From contig JBBRRB010000002.1 of the NCBI GenBank assembly GCA_038225555.1, positions 248,001 to 312,000 on the forward strand: DNA of 64,000 nucleotides, in the 5' to 3' direction. Each line of letters opens with the position of its first letter. Positions within the stretch are counted from its first letter, which is position 1. Shown here in pieces: positions 1-8,769 of this stretch. A program made the position numbers and the translations under genes. This DNA comes from JANXQZ01 sp038225555. Its GTDB lineage: Bacteria; Acidobacteriota; Terriglobia; Bryobacterales; Bryobacteraceae. The notes under the pieces were generated by a model that was not told where the DNA came from, did no database searches, and saw nothing but the letters and a program-made list of their open reading frames with translations.

Positions 1-828
1 GAGCCCGGATTCATCGCTCTCCACCGTGGCGTAGACGATGTTGCCGTTGCGGCGGTAAACGTCCAAACCGATGCGGCCTAGATTGGTCTTGGGCAGTCCA
101 TTGCTGAGTTTTTTCCAGGTCGCGCCGCCGTCGGTGGTGCGGTAAATAGCGCTGCCCGGTCCACCTCCGTTCATGCCAAACGCAGTGCGCCGGCGCTGAT
201 AGGCCGCGGCGTAGAGCGTGTCCGGATTCATCGAGTCCATTACCAAATCAGTCACGCCAGTGTCGGGATTGATGTAAAGAACCTTGCTCCAAGTCTTGCC
301 GCCATCGGTCGTTTTAAACACGCCTCTCTCTTCGCTCGGTGCCCACAGGTTCCCTTGCGCGGCGACGTAAACGACATTTGCGTTCGAGGGGTGAATCACG
401 ATCCGGGGAATATGGCGGGTTTCGTTGAGGCCCAGGTGGGTCCAAGTCTTGCCGCCGTCGCCGGACTTGTAAACTCCGTTTCCCCACGATGAGCTTTGGC
501 GATTGTTCGCTTCGCCGGAACCGACCCAGACCACGTCGGGTTCCGACTGTGCCACGGTCACGTCCCCGATGGTAGACACGGGCTGGTCATCGAAAATCGG
601 CTTCCACGAAATGCCGCTATTCACCGATTTGAAGAGTCCGCCGGACGCGGTCGCGGCGTAGACGATGTTGGTGTTGCTTTCCACGACCGCGAAATCATCG
701 ATGCGTCCGCCCATGTTCGCGGGACCGATCTCGCGGAACTTGAGGTTTTTCAGTTGGTCGGGAGTGGGTCCTTGTTGAGCGCATAGGAAGAATGTGCAAA
801 GCAAGGCGAACGAAAGCAGCCGGATCAT
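1..828 (-). CDS. Exported BNR/Asp-box beta-propeller protein (sortilin-like), C-terminus outside window
   Basis: The reading frame starts at an ATG ending at 828 and stays open for 276 codons to the window edge, so the C-terminal part is missing. Residues 1-18 form a signal peptide (hydrophobic LLSFALLCTFFLC). The rest shows repeating propeller blades with Asp-box motifs near residues 122-129 (SGDGGKTW), 173-180 (TTDGGKTW) and 231-238 (TTDGGATW). Such proteins are usually annotated as VPS10/sortilin-like or 'glycosyl hydrolase' BNR proteins and are frequent in Acidobacteria. No sialidase active site can be judged from this fragment. The substrate is unknown; an extracytoplasmic role is inferred from the leader. 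Confidence 0.85.
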   Translation of the reverse strand, partial: MIRLLSFALLCTFFLCAQQGPTPDQLKNLKFREIGPANMGGRIDDFAVVESNTNIVYAATASGGLFKSVNSGISWKPIFDDQPVSTIGDVTVAQSEPDVVWVGSGEANNRQSSSWGNGVYKSGDGGKTWTHLGLNETRHIPRIVIHPSNANVVYVAAQGNLWAPSEERGVFKTTDGGKTWSKVLYINPDTGVTDLVMDSMNPDTLYAAAYQRRRTAFGMNGGGPGSAIYRTTDGGATWKKLSNGLPKTNLGRIGLDVYRRNGNIVYATVESDESGL

Positions 829-854
829 GATCGTAACAGTGTAGTACAGTCCGC

Positions 855-1070
855 TTAGTCGTCGTAGTCCTCAAAATCGTCGAAGTTAATTTGCGATCTA
901 CTGTCCCGCTTACCCATCAGCTCTTCCACGGTAAACATCCCGCTAAAGTCATCATCCGCCAGCAGGCATCTCCATTCAGCCATCCCATTTCGTGCGTCTC
1001 CTATCCATGCAGGCGCATTTAGCTCGCGATTCGGATCATGAAATCCGCACCCCAATTTGACGGCTGACAC
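855..1070 (-). CDS. Possible small hypothetical protein, acidic C-terminus
   Basis: A 71-codon frame with a GTG start lies just upstream of the BNR gene on the same strand. It ends in an acidic tail (DDFEDYDD). I recognise no family and see no convincing ribosome-binding site. An internal ATG at 986 would give a 43-residue product. It fills an otherwise empty gap between divergent genes, which is the main reason to list it; it may not be expressed. Confidence 0.3.
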   Translation of the reverse strand: MSAVKLGCGFHDPNRELNAPAWIGDARNGMAEWRCLLADDDFSGMFTVEELMGKRDSRSQINFDDFEDYDD

Positions 1071-1091
1071 GCGCGGGGGTAGTCTTAAGTT

Positions 1092-1706
1092 GTGTCTGCG
1101 CCCATTACACGCTACCGCCCTTCCCGCCCGGTTCTTTGGGCTGGATTCGCCGCTCTAGCGATTGCGGCTTTTTCCGGCTGGGTGGCCCTGACTTGGCCCT
1201 ACGCCTGGATCGCGGCCGGTTTGGCTGCGGCGAGCGCTATCCTATTCATTCTTATGTTTCTAGCCCCGGCAATTGAGATTCATGAATCCCATGTGAAGAT
1301 CGGCCAGCGCTCCATCGGGTGGGCGCAAATCCGTCGGCTTGACCGCATTTCACTGGTTCCCCTGCTCGTCCGCATGACCTTGGCGGACAAGAAATTGGTT
1401 TCGCTTTTCTATGCCGGTGAAGCGGATTCAGCCAACAAACTGCTGCGTCAATTGCGCCGTTACTCGCGAGAAGCGGTCATTGATGGAGTCCCGTACAAAA
1501 AGTTCTGGGGCGAATCCTTGCCGCCAGATCCTCAAGGCAAGCAGCCAATTCCGCCGCCCTGCCGTCTCTTTCTTCCGGAAGACGAGGAAGAGATCGAGCG
1601 AATGTTTCAGCGACTGAAAGCCGGGCGCCATCTCGATCAGACCGGCTCCGCTCCCAAAGGCAGTCCCAGGAGTTCCAGCCAGAAGCCCACTGGCGACGAT
1701 CAGTAG
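1092..1706 (+). CDS. Small membrane protein with PH-like cytoplasmic domain
   Basis: This 204-residue protein starts at GTG. It has two hydrophobic helices at about residues 14-35 and 38-60. A soluble part follows whose start (IEIHESHVKIGQRSIGWAQI) resembles bacterial PH-type domains seen after a membrane hairpin. The last 30 residues are polar and low in complexity. It ends 27 bases before the ABC exporter gene on the same strand, so the two are probably co-transcribed. The family assignment rests on topology and the beta-strand pattern only; function is unknown. Confidence 0.6.
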   Translation: MSAPITRYRPSRPVLWAGFAALAIAAFSGWVALTWPYAWIAAGLAAASAILFILMFLAPAIEIHESHVKIGQRSIGWAQIRRLDRISLVPLLVRMTLADKKLVSLFYAGEADSANKLLRQLRRYSREAVIDGVPYKKFWGESLPPDPQGKQPIPPPCRLFLPEDEEEIERMFQRLKAGRHLDQTGSAPKGSPRSSSQKPTGDDQ

Positions 1707-1733
1707 ACCGGCGCGCCAACCCTCAAAGCACCC

Positions 1734-3482
1734 ATGCGCAAGCTCGCCCAAAGTGCCCGGCCATACTTATGGCGCCATCGGCGGGGCCTGGCCCTGGGCA
1801 TGGGAGCCTTGGCGGTCAAAGACCTTTTGCATGCTGCCCTGCCGCTCGTGATCCGGGACGGCGTCGATTCCCTCACATCCGGATTTCGGCTCGAAACCAT
1901 CTTCAGGCTGGCAGCCCTCCTGATCGCTCTTTCCATCGGCAAAGGAATCTTCCAGTACTGGATGCGCGTCATCCTGATCGGCATCTCCCGCGACATCGAG
2001 TACGATCTCCGCAACGATTTGTTCGCCCACTTAATCGGCCTGTCCTCCAGCTTTTACTCCCGCTATCGCACCGGCGATATTATGGCGCGCTCGACCAACG
2101 ATCTGAACGCCGTTCGCATGATGCTCGGCCCAGGCATCATGTATTGGACCGAGACCACGCTGACGGCGGTGCTCACCATCGGCGTGATGCTATCGGTCGA
2201 CTGGAAATTGGCCCTGCTGGCACTCCTCCCAGCGCCCCTCGTGAGCTTCGTCGTCATCTGGTTTGGCCGCCGTATTCATGACCGCTTTGAAGCGATCCAG
2301 AAGATGTTCGCCGAGATCAGCAGCCAGGTTCAAGAGAACTTGTCGGGAGTGCGGGTTATTCGCGCCTACGCTCAGGAAACTTCGGAGATCCGGCGATTCG
2401 AAGTGGTGAACCAGGATTATATCGCCCAGAACATCCGACTGGCTCGCCTTTCCGGCTTGTTCATGCCTCTCTTGCAGGCGCTGATCGGTCTCACGTTCCT
2501 GATTGTCCTGTGGGTGGGCGGCTACCGGCTGCTTTCGCATCACATCAGCCTGGGCAGCTTCGTCATGTTCAACACTTACATGGGAATGCTGGTCTGGCCG
2601 ATGATTGCGATGGGCTGGGTGGTGAACCTGATGCAACGCGGCCGCGCTTCCTGGGATCGCATCATGGAACTGCTTGCAGAGAAGCCGGACATCGTCGCCA
2701 GACTTCAGCCTCCAGCGATTTTGGCCGAGCGATCCGAAGGTGCGGCCATCGAGTTTCGGGGCGTGGAGGTTCGCTATCCGGCTGGCAAGGCGCTGGATGG
2801 TGTAAATTTGAAAATCCCGGCAGGCTCTACCGTGGCGATTGTAGGCCATACGGGAAGCGGGAAGAGCACGCTGGTGAGTCTGATTCCGCGGCTCTTGGAT
2901 CCGACGAGTGGCACGGTTACGCTCGACGGCGTGGACCTGCGGGATTTTGATCCGAGCGAAGTCCGGCGGCAAATTGGGTTCGTTCCGCAGGAGACGTTCT
3001 TGTTCAGCGCGACTCTGGGCGAAAATATCGCTTGGGGCGTGAAGGGAGCGAGTGTAGGCGAAGTGGAGCGGGCCGCCGAGTTGGCCGGCCTGAGTTCGGA
3101 TATCGCTGGGTTCCCGGACGGTTACCAGACAGTGATCGGCGAACGCGGGCTGACTCTTTCGGGCGGGCAGAAGCAGCGGGTCGCGATCGCGCGGGCGATT
3201 TTGCGAAACCCTCGGGTGCTCATTCTGGATGATGCGCTATCGAGCGTGGACACGCTGACTGAGGAACGCATTCTGAGCGCCTTATCCGCGATGATGCACG
3301 GTCGCACGACGATACTGATCTCCCATCGCGTCTCAACCGTGCAGAATGCGGATCGGATTTTCGTGCTCGAACACGGCGAAATTGTGGAGCAAGGCAGCCA
3401 CGCGGAATTGATCCGCGCGGGCGGCTACTATGCCGATCTTTACCAAAAGCAACTCCTGGAAGAAGAGCTCGAAGCGATCTGA
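1734..3482 (+). CDS. ABC exporter, fused permease and ATPase (MsbA/BmrA-like)
   Basis: A 582-residue half-transporter of standard length. The N-terminal ~310 residues carry six predicted membrane helices of the type I exporter fold. The ATPase half shows Walker A (GHTGSGKST, about residues 371-379), Q-loop (FVPQETF), signature LSGGQKQR near 474, Walker B (VLILDDALSSVD, about 495) and the switch histidine in LISHRVS near 530. All catalytic elements are present, so it should work as a homodimer exporting lipids, drugs or peptides; the substrate cannot be read from the sequence. It follows the small membrane protein gene closely and precedes the CpaF gene by 45 bases. Confidence 0.93.
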   Translation: MRKLAQSARPYLWRHRRGLALGMGALAVKDLLHAALPLVIRDGVDSLTSGFRLETIFRLAALLIALSIGKGIFQYWMRVILIGISRDIEYDLRNDLFAHLIGLSSSFYSRYRTGDIMARSTNDLNAVRMMLGPGIMYWTETTLTAVLTIGVMLSVDWKLALLALLPAPLVSFVVIWFGRRIHDRFEAIQKMFAEISSQVQENLSGVRVIRAYAQETSEIRRFEVVNQDYIAQNIRLARLSGLFMPLLQALIGLTFLIVLWVGGYRLLSHHISLGSFVMFNTYMGMLVWPMIAMGWVVNLMQRGRASWDRIMELLAEKPDIVARLQPPAILAERSEGAAIEFRGVEVRYPAGKALDGVNLKIPAGSTVAIVGHTGSGKSTLVSLIPRLLDPTSGTVTLDGVDLRDFDPSEVRRQIGFVPQETFLFSATLGENIAWGVKGASVGEVERAAELAGLSSDIAGFPDGYQTVIGERGLTLSGGQKQRVAIARAILRNPRVLILDDALSSVDTLTEERILSALSAMMHGRTTILISHRVSTVQNADRIFVLEHGEIVEQGSHAELIRAGGYYADLYQKQLLEEELEAI

Positions 3483-3527
3483 CCGGCTTGGCGGCCATTG
3501 CGCTGGACCTTGCGATAATAGTGGATC

Positions 3528-4841
3528 TTGGGACCTAATAATCGTCCGAGCGCCACCCGTGCAGCCGATCGCTATTTCGAACTGAAGTCCGACATCCACC
3601 GCAAGCTGATCGGGGTGTTGAACCTGGAGCGGGTGGCGTCGCTGCCTAAGGAGCGCCTGCGAGCCGAAATCGGGCGCGTGGTGGAGCGGCTGGTAGAGGA
3701 CGAGCGCGTCCCCATGACCACCGCCGAGCAGAACAAGATCATCGAAGAAGTGCTCGACGAGGTGCTGGGGCTCGGGCCGCTGGAGCCGCTGCTGAAGGAA
3801 CCGAGCATTTCCGATATTCTGGTCAACCGCTTCGATCGCGTGTACATTGAACGCAACGGCAAACTGGCGCTGACGTCGGTCCGCTTCAAGGACAACGCGC
3901 ACCTGCTGCATATTATCGAGAAGATCGTCTCGCAGGTGGGGCGTCGGATCGATGAGGCTCAGCCCATCGTGGACGCCCGCCTCTTGGATGGCTCCCGTGT
4001 CAATGCCATCATCCCTCCGCTCGCGCTAGACGGGCCCTCGCTCAGCATCCGGCGCTTTGGCCGGCATGTGATCACGTCCGAAGAAATGATCGGGAACAAG
4101 ACGATTATGTCGGGGATGCTGAAGTTCCTGGCCGCTTGCGTGGAAGCCAAGGTGACGGTGCTGATCTCCGGCGGAACCGGTTCAGGTAAGACCACAACCC
4201 TGAATGCGTTGTCGCGCTTCATTCCTGAAGAAGAGCGGATCGTAACCATCGAAGATACGGCCGAACTGCAGCTCCAGCAAAGGCACGTGGTCAAGTTTGA
4301 AACGCGGCCGCCAAATCTGAATAAGGAAGGCGGGATCAACCAGCGTCAGCTCGTGCGCACGGCGCTTCGGATGCGACCGGACCGGATCATCGTGGGTGAG
4401 TGCCGCGGCGCGGAGGCGCTGGACATGCTGCAGGCCATGAATACGGGCGTGGAGGGTTCCATGACGACGGTCCACGCTAACACGCCACGCGATGCGTTTT
4501 CCCGCTTAGAGGCGATGGTGCTGATGTCCGACGTCGAGATTCCCTCGCGCGTGATCCTGCAACAGCTCGCGAGCGCGATCAAGATGGTTGTGCAGGTTGC
4601 GCGCCTGCAAGACGGATCCCGCAAGATCACGAATATCTCTGAAGTTCTGGGGGTCAAAGACGGCCGGATCGACGTGCAGGATGTGTTCTTGTTCGAGCGG
4701 ACGGGAGTGAGCGATGCGGGCAAGGTGCAGGGCAGCTTTCGGAGCTCGGGGGTCAGGCCGGGAGTGATGGAGCGATTGCGAGTGAGCGGGATTAAATTGT
4801 CGGAATCGATCTTCGACGAAGTGGTGGAAGTAAACGCCTAA
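3528..4841 (+). CDS. CpaF/TadA-type secretion ATPase
   Basis: A 437-residue hexameric ATPase of the type II/IV secretion superfamily that powers Tad (Flp) pilus assembly in its best known relatives. It shows the N-terminal CpaF segment, Walker A (GGTGSGKTTTLN, about residues 214-225), an Asp box (TIEDTAEL), Walker B-like RPDRIIVGECRG near 284 and the His box VHANTPRDAF. Start is a TTG at 3528; the nearby GTG at 3521 runs into a stop. No other tad/cpa genes are visible in the window, so it is either an orphan or works with genes elsewhere. The C-terminus runs about 30 residues beyond the typical core. Confidence 0.92.
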   Translation: MGPNNRPSATRAADRYFELKSDIHRKLIGVLNLERVASLPKERLRAEIGRVVERLVEDERVPMTTAEQNKIIEEVLDEVLGLGPLEPLLKEPSISDILVNRFDRVYIERNGKLALTSVRFKDNAHLLHIIEKIVSQVGRRIDEAQPIVDARLLDGSRVNAIIPPLALDGPSLSIRRFGRHVITSEEMIGNKTIMSGMLKFLAACVEAKVTVLISGGTGSGKTTTLNALSRFIPEEERIVTIEDTAELQLQQRHVVKFETRPPNLNKEGGINQRQLVRTALRMRPDRIIVGECRGAEALDMLQAMNTGVEGSMTTVHANTPRDAFSRLEAMVLMSDVEIPSRVILQQLASAIKMVVQVARLQDGSRKITNISEVLGVKDGRIDVQDVFLFERTGVSDAGKVQGSFRSSGVRPGVMERLRVSGIKLSESIFDEVVEVNA

Positions 4842-5034
4842 ATCCCTGGACATGCGGCTCATTTTCGCCAGCCAAGCCGGGTAATACCGAATCACGGAAC
4901 TCGGCGCGCTCTTCTTGAATCACTCTTTCAGCGCCGCCGAGCCCTGCGTAGAAGTCCTTGCCGATCCCTCTCAGGGCGAGCACTGGCTTCCATTTGTCCT
5001 GATTAGCGCGAATGGATTCTGCGAGCTGGCCCAT
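4792..5034 (-). CDS. Doubtful small ORF between cpaF and the TonB-receptor terminator
   Basis: An 80-codon ATG frame begins 17 bases past the terminator hairpin of the TonB-receptor gene and ends inside the 3' end of the cpaF gene on the opposite strand (50-base overlap). The first 55 residues have a plausible protein composition (KPVLALRGIGKDFYAGLGG); the rest is antisense to cpaF. I recognise no family. It may be a gene remnant or chance. Confidence 0.22.
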   Translation of the reverse strand: MGQLAESIRANQDKWKPVLALRGIGKDFYAGLGGAERVIQEERAEFRDSVLPGLAGENEPHVQGFRRLLPPLRRRSIPTI

Positions 5035-5051
5035 GTAGTAATCCTAGCAAA

Positions 5052-5085
5052 AGAGGGCGCCGCGAGTTGTCTCGCGGCGCCCTCT
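5052..5085 (-). terminator. Intrinsic terminator of the 5.1-8.6 kb TonB-receptor gene
   Basis: A perfect 15-base-pair GC-rich inverted repeat (arms 5052-5066 and 5071-5085, 4-base loop) is followed on the minus strand by a TTTT run. It sits 23 bases past the stop codon of the receptor gene. Confidence 0.9.
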
Positions 5086-5107
5086 GGATTGCGTTGCTGA
5101 TTACCGA

Positions 5108-8100
5108 CTAGAACTGCAAACGTAGCGCGAACTGAAGATGCCGTTCGCTCCCGCCTGCCGTTCCAGTTACTCTGCCGAAGTTGCCATCCTGTAAATTATT
5201 ATCTGGAGTGCTCAATTGCGGCGTGTTGGCGATGTTAAAGCTCTCCGCGCGGAACTGCACGCGGAAGCGCTCGGTCAACCGAAAATCTTTGAACAGCGAA
5301 AGATCCAGGTTGCGAGTGGGCGGAGCATTGTTGCTCTGAAGGCCCAGATTGCCGCCGGTCAGCGGTGCCGGTGCCGTTACCCCAGCGATGTTAAACCAGT
5401 GATCAGGGCTGCGGCCATTCGAAGGAGCATCCGCAGGATTCTGTCCGGGAACCAGATCGGGCCGGCAGGCATTCCACTGACCCTGGCAAGCGTTGGAACG
5501 GAGAGTAAAAGGCGATCCCGTGTGCAGCGTGAGAATGCCGTTTACCTGCCAGTTGCCAGCCACGGCGTCCACTACTCGGTTCATGTTGCCGCCGTAGGAT
5601 TTGCCTTTGCCGAATGGGATCTCCCAAGTAAAGCTGTCGACGAAGTTATGGCGGATGTCCCAGGCGGCGCTGGAGTAGCCGCTGGCGTAATTGCGAGGAT
5701 CGGGGGTGCCGAATCCGTTGGAGCCGCTAAGCGTGGTTCCGGTGTTGGCAAGCGCGTGTCCGTACGTGTACGAAGCAAGGAATTGAACACCTTTTGAGAA
5801 GCGCTTGTCCAATTTAGCGGTCACGCCATGATAGTTCCCGTAACCGAACGATGCGGTGCCGGAAACGCCTGTAATGTTAGGTACGGGACGATACGGATCG
5901 CAGTTGTTCCCCGTGCTGGTGGTACCGCGATTGGGGCACGCGTTCGGATCGGGCTGGAAGAGCTGATGCGCCTGATGGTTGCCCACGTAGGCCAATTCGA
6001 GAGCCATGCCCCACACGAGCTCATGCTGCACTGCCGCGTTCCACTTGTGAACCAGGGAATTGCGAAAGTCGGTCGCGACTCCACGGAATGCGATCGGGGC
6101 CGGAAGCGTGAACGTATTGATCGGGAATCCCCCGGCCACGCCGCCCGGGAAGTAAATATTCTGGTCGAATGTGCCGATGGTGGAGCGGTCCAGGTTAACC
6201 GTCTCGTTAAAGGGAACGGATTCGCCTCGGTTGGGGTTGCCGCCCTGATTTTCTTCGCCACCGTAAAAAATGCCGTATCCCAGACGGAAAACGGTCTTCT
6301 CTTTCCAGTTGTAAGCGAGACCAATGCGAGGTCCAATGTTCGTCTTATCCCACGGGATAAGATACTTGGAAACCTGGCCGCGGGCCACCGTGACGTTGGG
6401 AAAAGCCGTCGCAAAGTTCGGCGGCAAGGCAGCGTTCTGATCTTTGCCTTTTGGAATTTGGAGTGTCAACGTTTCGAAAACGAAGTTGGACTGACGCGCG
6501 AATTTCTCTGAGATGGGCGAAAACAATTCGTAGCGCAACCCAATGTTGACCGTCAGCTTGGAAGAAACCTTCCAATCGTCTTGACCGTAAAAGGCCCACG
6601 CGACTTTCTCGGAAGAGATGAAGTTGGTGGACGAGATGTTGCCGTCATTTACATTGCCCAACAGGAAGGAGGCGATCTCGTCCCCTGTGGCGGTATTCAA
6701 CTTCTGTTGGCCGTTGAGGGTGCTCGCGGTGGACGGGTAAGCGGTTCCGTTCTGCGAAAAATTCAAATCTCCGTGGGGAGAAGGAACCTGGAAGAACGGG
6801 AACTTGATCGGGCGAAACTCGGCCCCGAACTTGTAGGCGTGCTGACCCTTGTTGATGGCCACGTTCTGGATAAAGTCCCACACGTTGCTGTATTCCTTCG
6901 AGGGCAGCCAATTGCCAGCGCCGATTTGACTGTAACGGCCCAGCCCGATTTGCGGCAGGCCGCCGTTCAAACTCGTGGTTGGATCGTAGCCTGCAATGCC
7001 GAAGGCCTTGAACTGGTCGGTGTTGGCACCGGCCTGCACGCGAGATGTTACCAGGCGGCTATAGCCCACGCGAGTCTCCGAAATGATCGAGGGCGTCCAT
7101 ACTCGGGTGTAGCTTAACTGCGCGTTGCGGCCGAGATCTTCTTCGGTGTTGCCGTTGAAACCGCCGTCATCGAGCGCGCCAGGAAGCGGCGGGGCGTTCA
7201 ACTTGCTGAGGTTGGACCAGCTGATGGATCCAAATAGGCTGTCCTTATCGCTGAGACGATAGTCCACGCGCCCGTCGCCTTGATCCGTGACTTGGTGACC
7301 TGAGGTGATTGTGTAGAAGTCATTTTGAGGATACAACGATGACGCAGCGGTTTGATTAACGCCAGGATAGAGGCTGGCAATCTTCAACGCCGCCGGGTCG
7401 AGTCGGCTGGCCGGAATGATGTTTCCGGGAAAAGCCGTGCGAATAAGTTGGCCATTCGGAGCTGTAGTGGTGCTTTTGGGGTCGAAAATCTGGCCTTGTC
7501 GGATCGGGTTTCCAAGCGCATCGGTTCCCACCACCCCTCCCAAAAGACCGGAGAAATCGCCCCGCGCCATCGCTGCCGTGGGAATGGTATAGTTGCCGCT
7601 ATTTCCCAGGCCAGGAACCGCACCGCCAGTCGAAGCAATCCGCGTTCCCTGATAATCGCCGAAGATAAACAGGCGGTTCTTGATGATCGGACCACCGGCA
7701 GCCCCGCCGAACTGGTTCTGTTTGAAGGGACCCTTGTCTTTGCCAGCTTTGTTATTTTCCCAACGATTCGCGTCCAACTTGTCGTTCTGGAGAATCTCCC
7801 AGGCGACGCCGTGCAGTTCGTTGGTGCCCGACTTTAAGTTGACGTTCACTACGCCACCCGCGCCGCGACCGTACTCGGCGTTGTAGCCGTTCGTTAGCAC
7901 GCGCATTTCGCCGATCGCTTCAACGGAAGGACCTACGACGAACGCTGTCTGATTCAGGAAGTCGATTACATTGACGTTGTTGTCCACGCCGTTCAGCAAG
8001 AAGTTATTCTGGCCGTTGGAGCGGACGCCGTTTGCGGAAAATCCGCCGCCGACCGCATCGCGAGCGCCAGGCTCTGCAGGCACGACGCCAGGCGAAAGGC

Positions 8101-8572
8101 GCGCTAGGAACGTGAAGGTGCGCTGGCCGCCCAGCGGCAACTGACTCACGCTCTTTTCATTCAAACTCGCACCAAGGGTGGTGTCTTCGGTCTGCAGCAA
8201 GGGAGCGGTTGCCGAGACTTCGACCGACTGTGAGATGTCGCCGACTGCGAGGGTTAGCGGAACGCCCACGCGGTCGCCCCCGACGATGACTATGTTCTTC
8301 TGTGCCGCTCTGCGGAAGCCCGGTGCTTCGGCGGTCACGGTATAAATACCGGGTTTCAGAGCAGGGCGAATATATTCGCCGCTCTCGTTGGACGTCACGT
8401 TGTAGTTCTGGTTCGTGGCGTCTTCTGTGATTGTGACTTTGGCATTCGGTACGGCGGCGCCCTGGGCGTCCGTTACGGTCCCCGTAATCGTACCGAGATC
8501 TCTTTGAGCAAAAGCTGCGAAGGTCAAGAATAATCCGATTAGGATAACCCTGAATCCGCTTACGTGGCGCAT
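5108..8572 (-). CDS. Oar-like TonB-dependent outer-membrane receptor with carboxypeptidase-regulatory domain
   Basis: This 1154-residue protein has a signal peptide (about 1-22, ending FAAFAQ). A carboxypeptidase-regulatory-like domain follows (about 25-110, GTVTDAQGAAVPNAKV). A plug domain follows at about 115-230, and a long beta-barrel ends in an aromatic C-terminus (LQFALRLQF), the usual signal for outer-membrane insertion. Proteins of this build are expanded in Acidobacteria and are thought to import large substrates or carbohydrates with TonB-ExbBD energy, but the ligand is unknown. The gene stands alone between a strong terminator and its own promoter. That promoter carries LacI-type operator palindromes, which suggests sugar-responsive control. 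No transport partner is encoded next to it. Confidence 0.93.
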   Translation of the reverse strand: MRHVSGFRVILIGLFLTFAAFAQRDLGTITGTVTDAQGAAVPNAKVTITEDATNQNYNVTSNESGEYIRPALKPGIYTVTAEAPGFRRAAQKNIVIVGGDRVGVPLTLAVGDISQSVEVSATAPLLQTEDTTLGASLNEKSVSQLPLGGQRTFTFLARLSPGVVPAEPGARDAVGGGFSANGVRSNGQNNFLLNGVDNNVNVIDFLNQTAFVVGPSVEAIGEMRVLTNGYNAEYGRGAGGVVNVNLKSGTNELHGVAWEILQNDKLDANRWENNKAGKDKGPFKQNQFGGAAGGPIIKNRLFIFGDYQGTRIASTGGAVPGLGNSGNYTIPTAAMARGDFSGLLGGVVGTDALGNPIRQGQIFDPKSTTTAPNGQLIRTAFPGNIIPASRLDPAALKIASLYPGVNQTAASSLYPQNDFYTITSGHQVTDQGDGRVDYRLSDKDSLFGSISWSNLSKLNAPPLPGALDDGGFNGNTEEDLGRNAQLSYTRVWTPSIISETRVGYSRLVTSRVQAGANTDQFKAFGIAGYDPTTSLNGGLPQIGLGRYSQIGAGNWLPSKEYSNVWDFIQNVAINKGQHAYKFGAEFRPIKFPFFQVPSPHGDLNFSQNGTAYPSTASTLNGQQKLNTATGDEIASFLLGNVNDGNISSTNFISSEKVAWAFYGQDDWKVSSKLTVNIGLRYELFSPISEKFARQSNFVFETLTLQIPKGKDQNAALPPNFATAFPNVTVARGQVSKYLIPWDKTNIGPRIGLAYNWKEKTVFRLGYGIFYGGEENQGGNPNRGESVPFNETVNLDRSTIGTFDQNIYFPGGVAGGFPINTFTLPAPIAFRGVATDFRNSLVHKWNAAVQHELVWGMALELAYVGNHQAHQLFQPDPNACPNRGTTSTGNNCDPYRPVPNITGVSGTASFGYGNYHGVTAKLDKRFSKGVQFLASYTYGHALANTGTTLSGSNGFGTPDPRNYASGYSSAAWDIRHNFVDSFTWEIPFGKGKSYGGNMNRVVDAVAGNWQVNGILTLHTGSPFTLRSNACQGQWNACRPDLVPGQNPADAPSNGRSPDHWFNIAGVTAPAPLTGGNLGLQSNNAPPTRNLDLSLFKDFRLTERFRVQFRAESFNIANTPQLSTPDNNLQDGNFGRVTGTAGGSERHLQFALRLQF

Positions 8573-8699
8573 AAATTCCTTATTGACGGGGAAAGATTTT
8601 CGCCTGGGCTTTTACGTGGCCCCTGAATCCCCTAACGCCGGCCAGTCCTTTTTAAGGCGCGTGTCCTCGCGAAGAATTAGACCGAACGCATTTTTGTTG

Positions 8700-8742
8700 A
8701 TATTAATCGAAAGTTAACGTTAAGTCAAGTTTCGTTAACGTT
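8700..8742 (-). promoter_or_regulatory. Promoter with LacI-type operator palindromes for the TonB receptor
   Basis: On the minus strand a -35 box TTGACT (8728-8723) and a -10 box TAATAT (8705-8700) are separated by exactly 17 bases. The spacer holds the palindrome TTAACGTTAA (8714-8723), and a second one, CGTTAACG (8733-8740), lies just upstream of the -35. Palindromes with a central CG and AACGTT core are typical of LacI-family operators. The predicted leader is about 120 bases. No LacI-family gene is in the window. Confidence 0.6.
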
Positions 8743-8769
8743 TCTGCGAACCTCGGACAGCTCGGTCTA

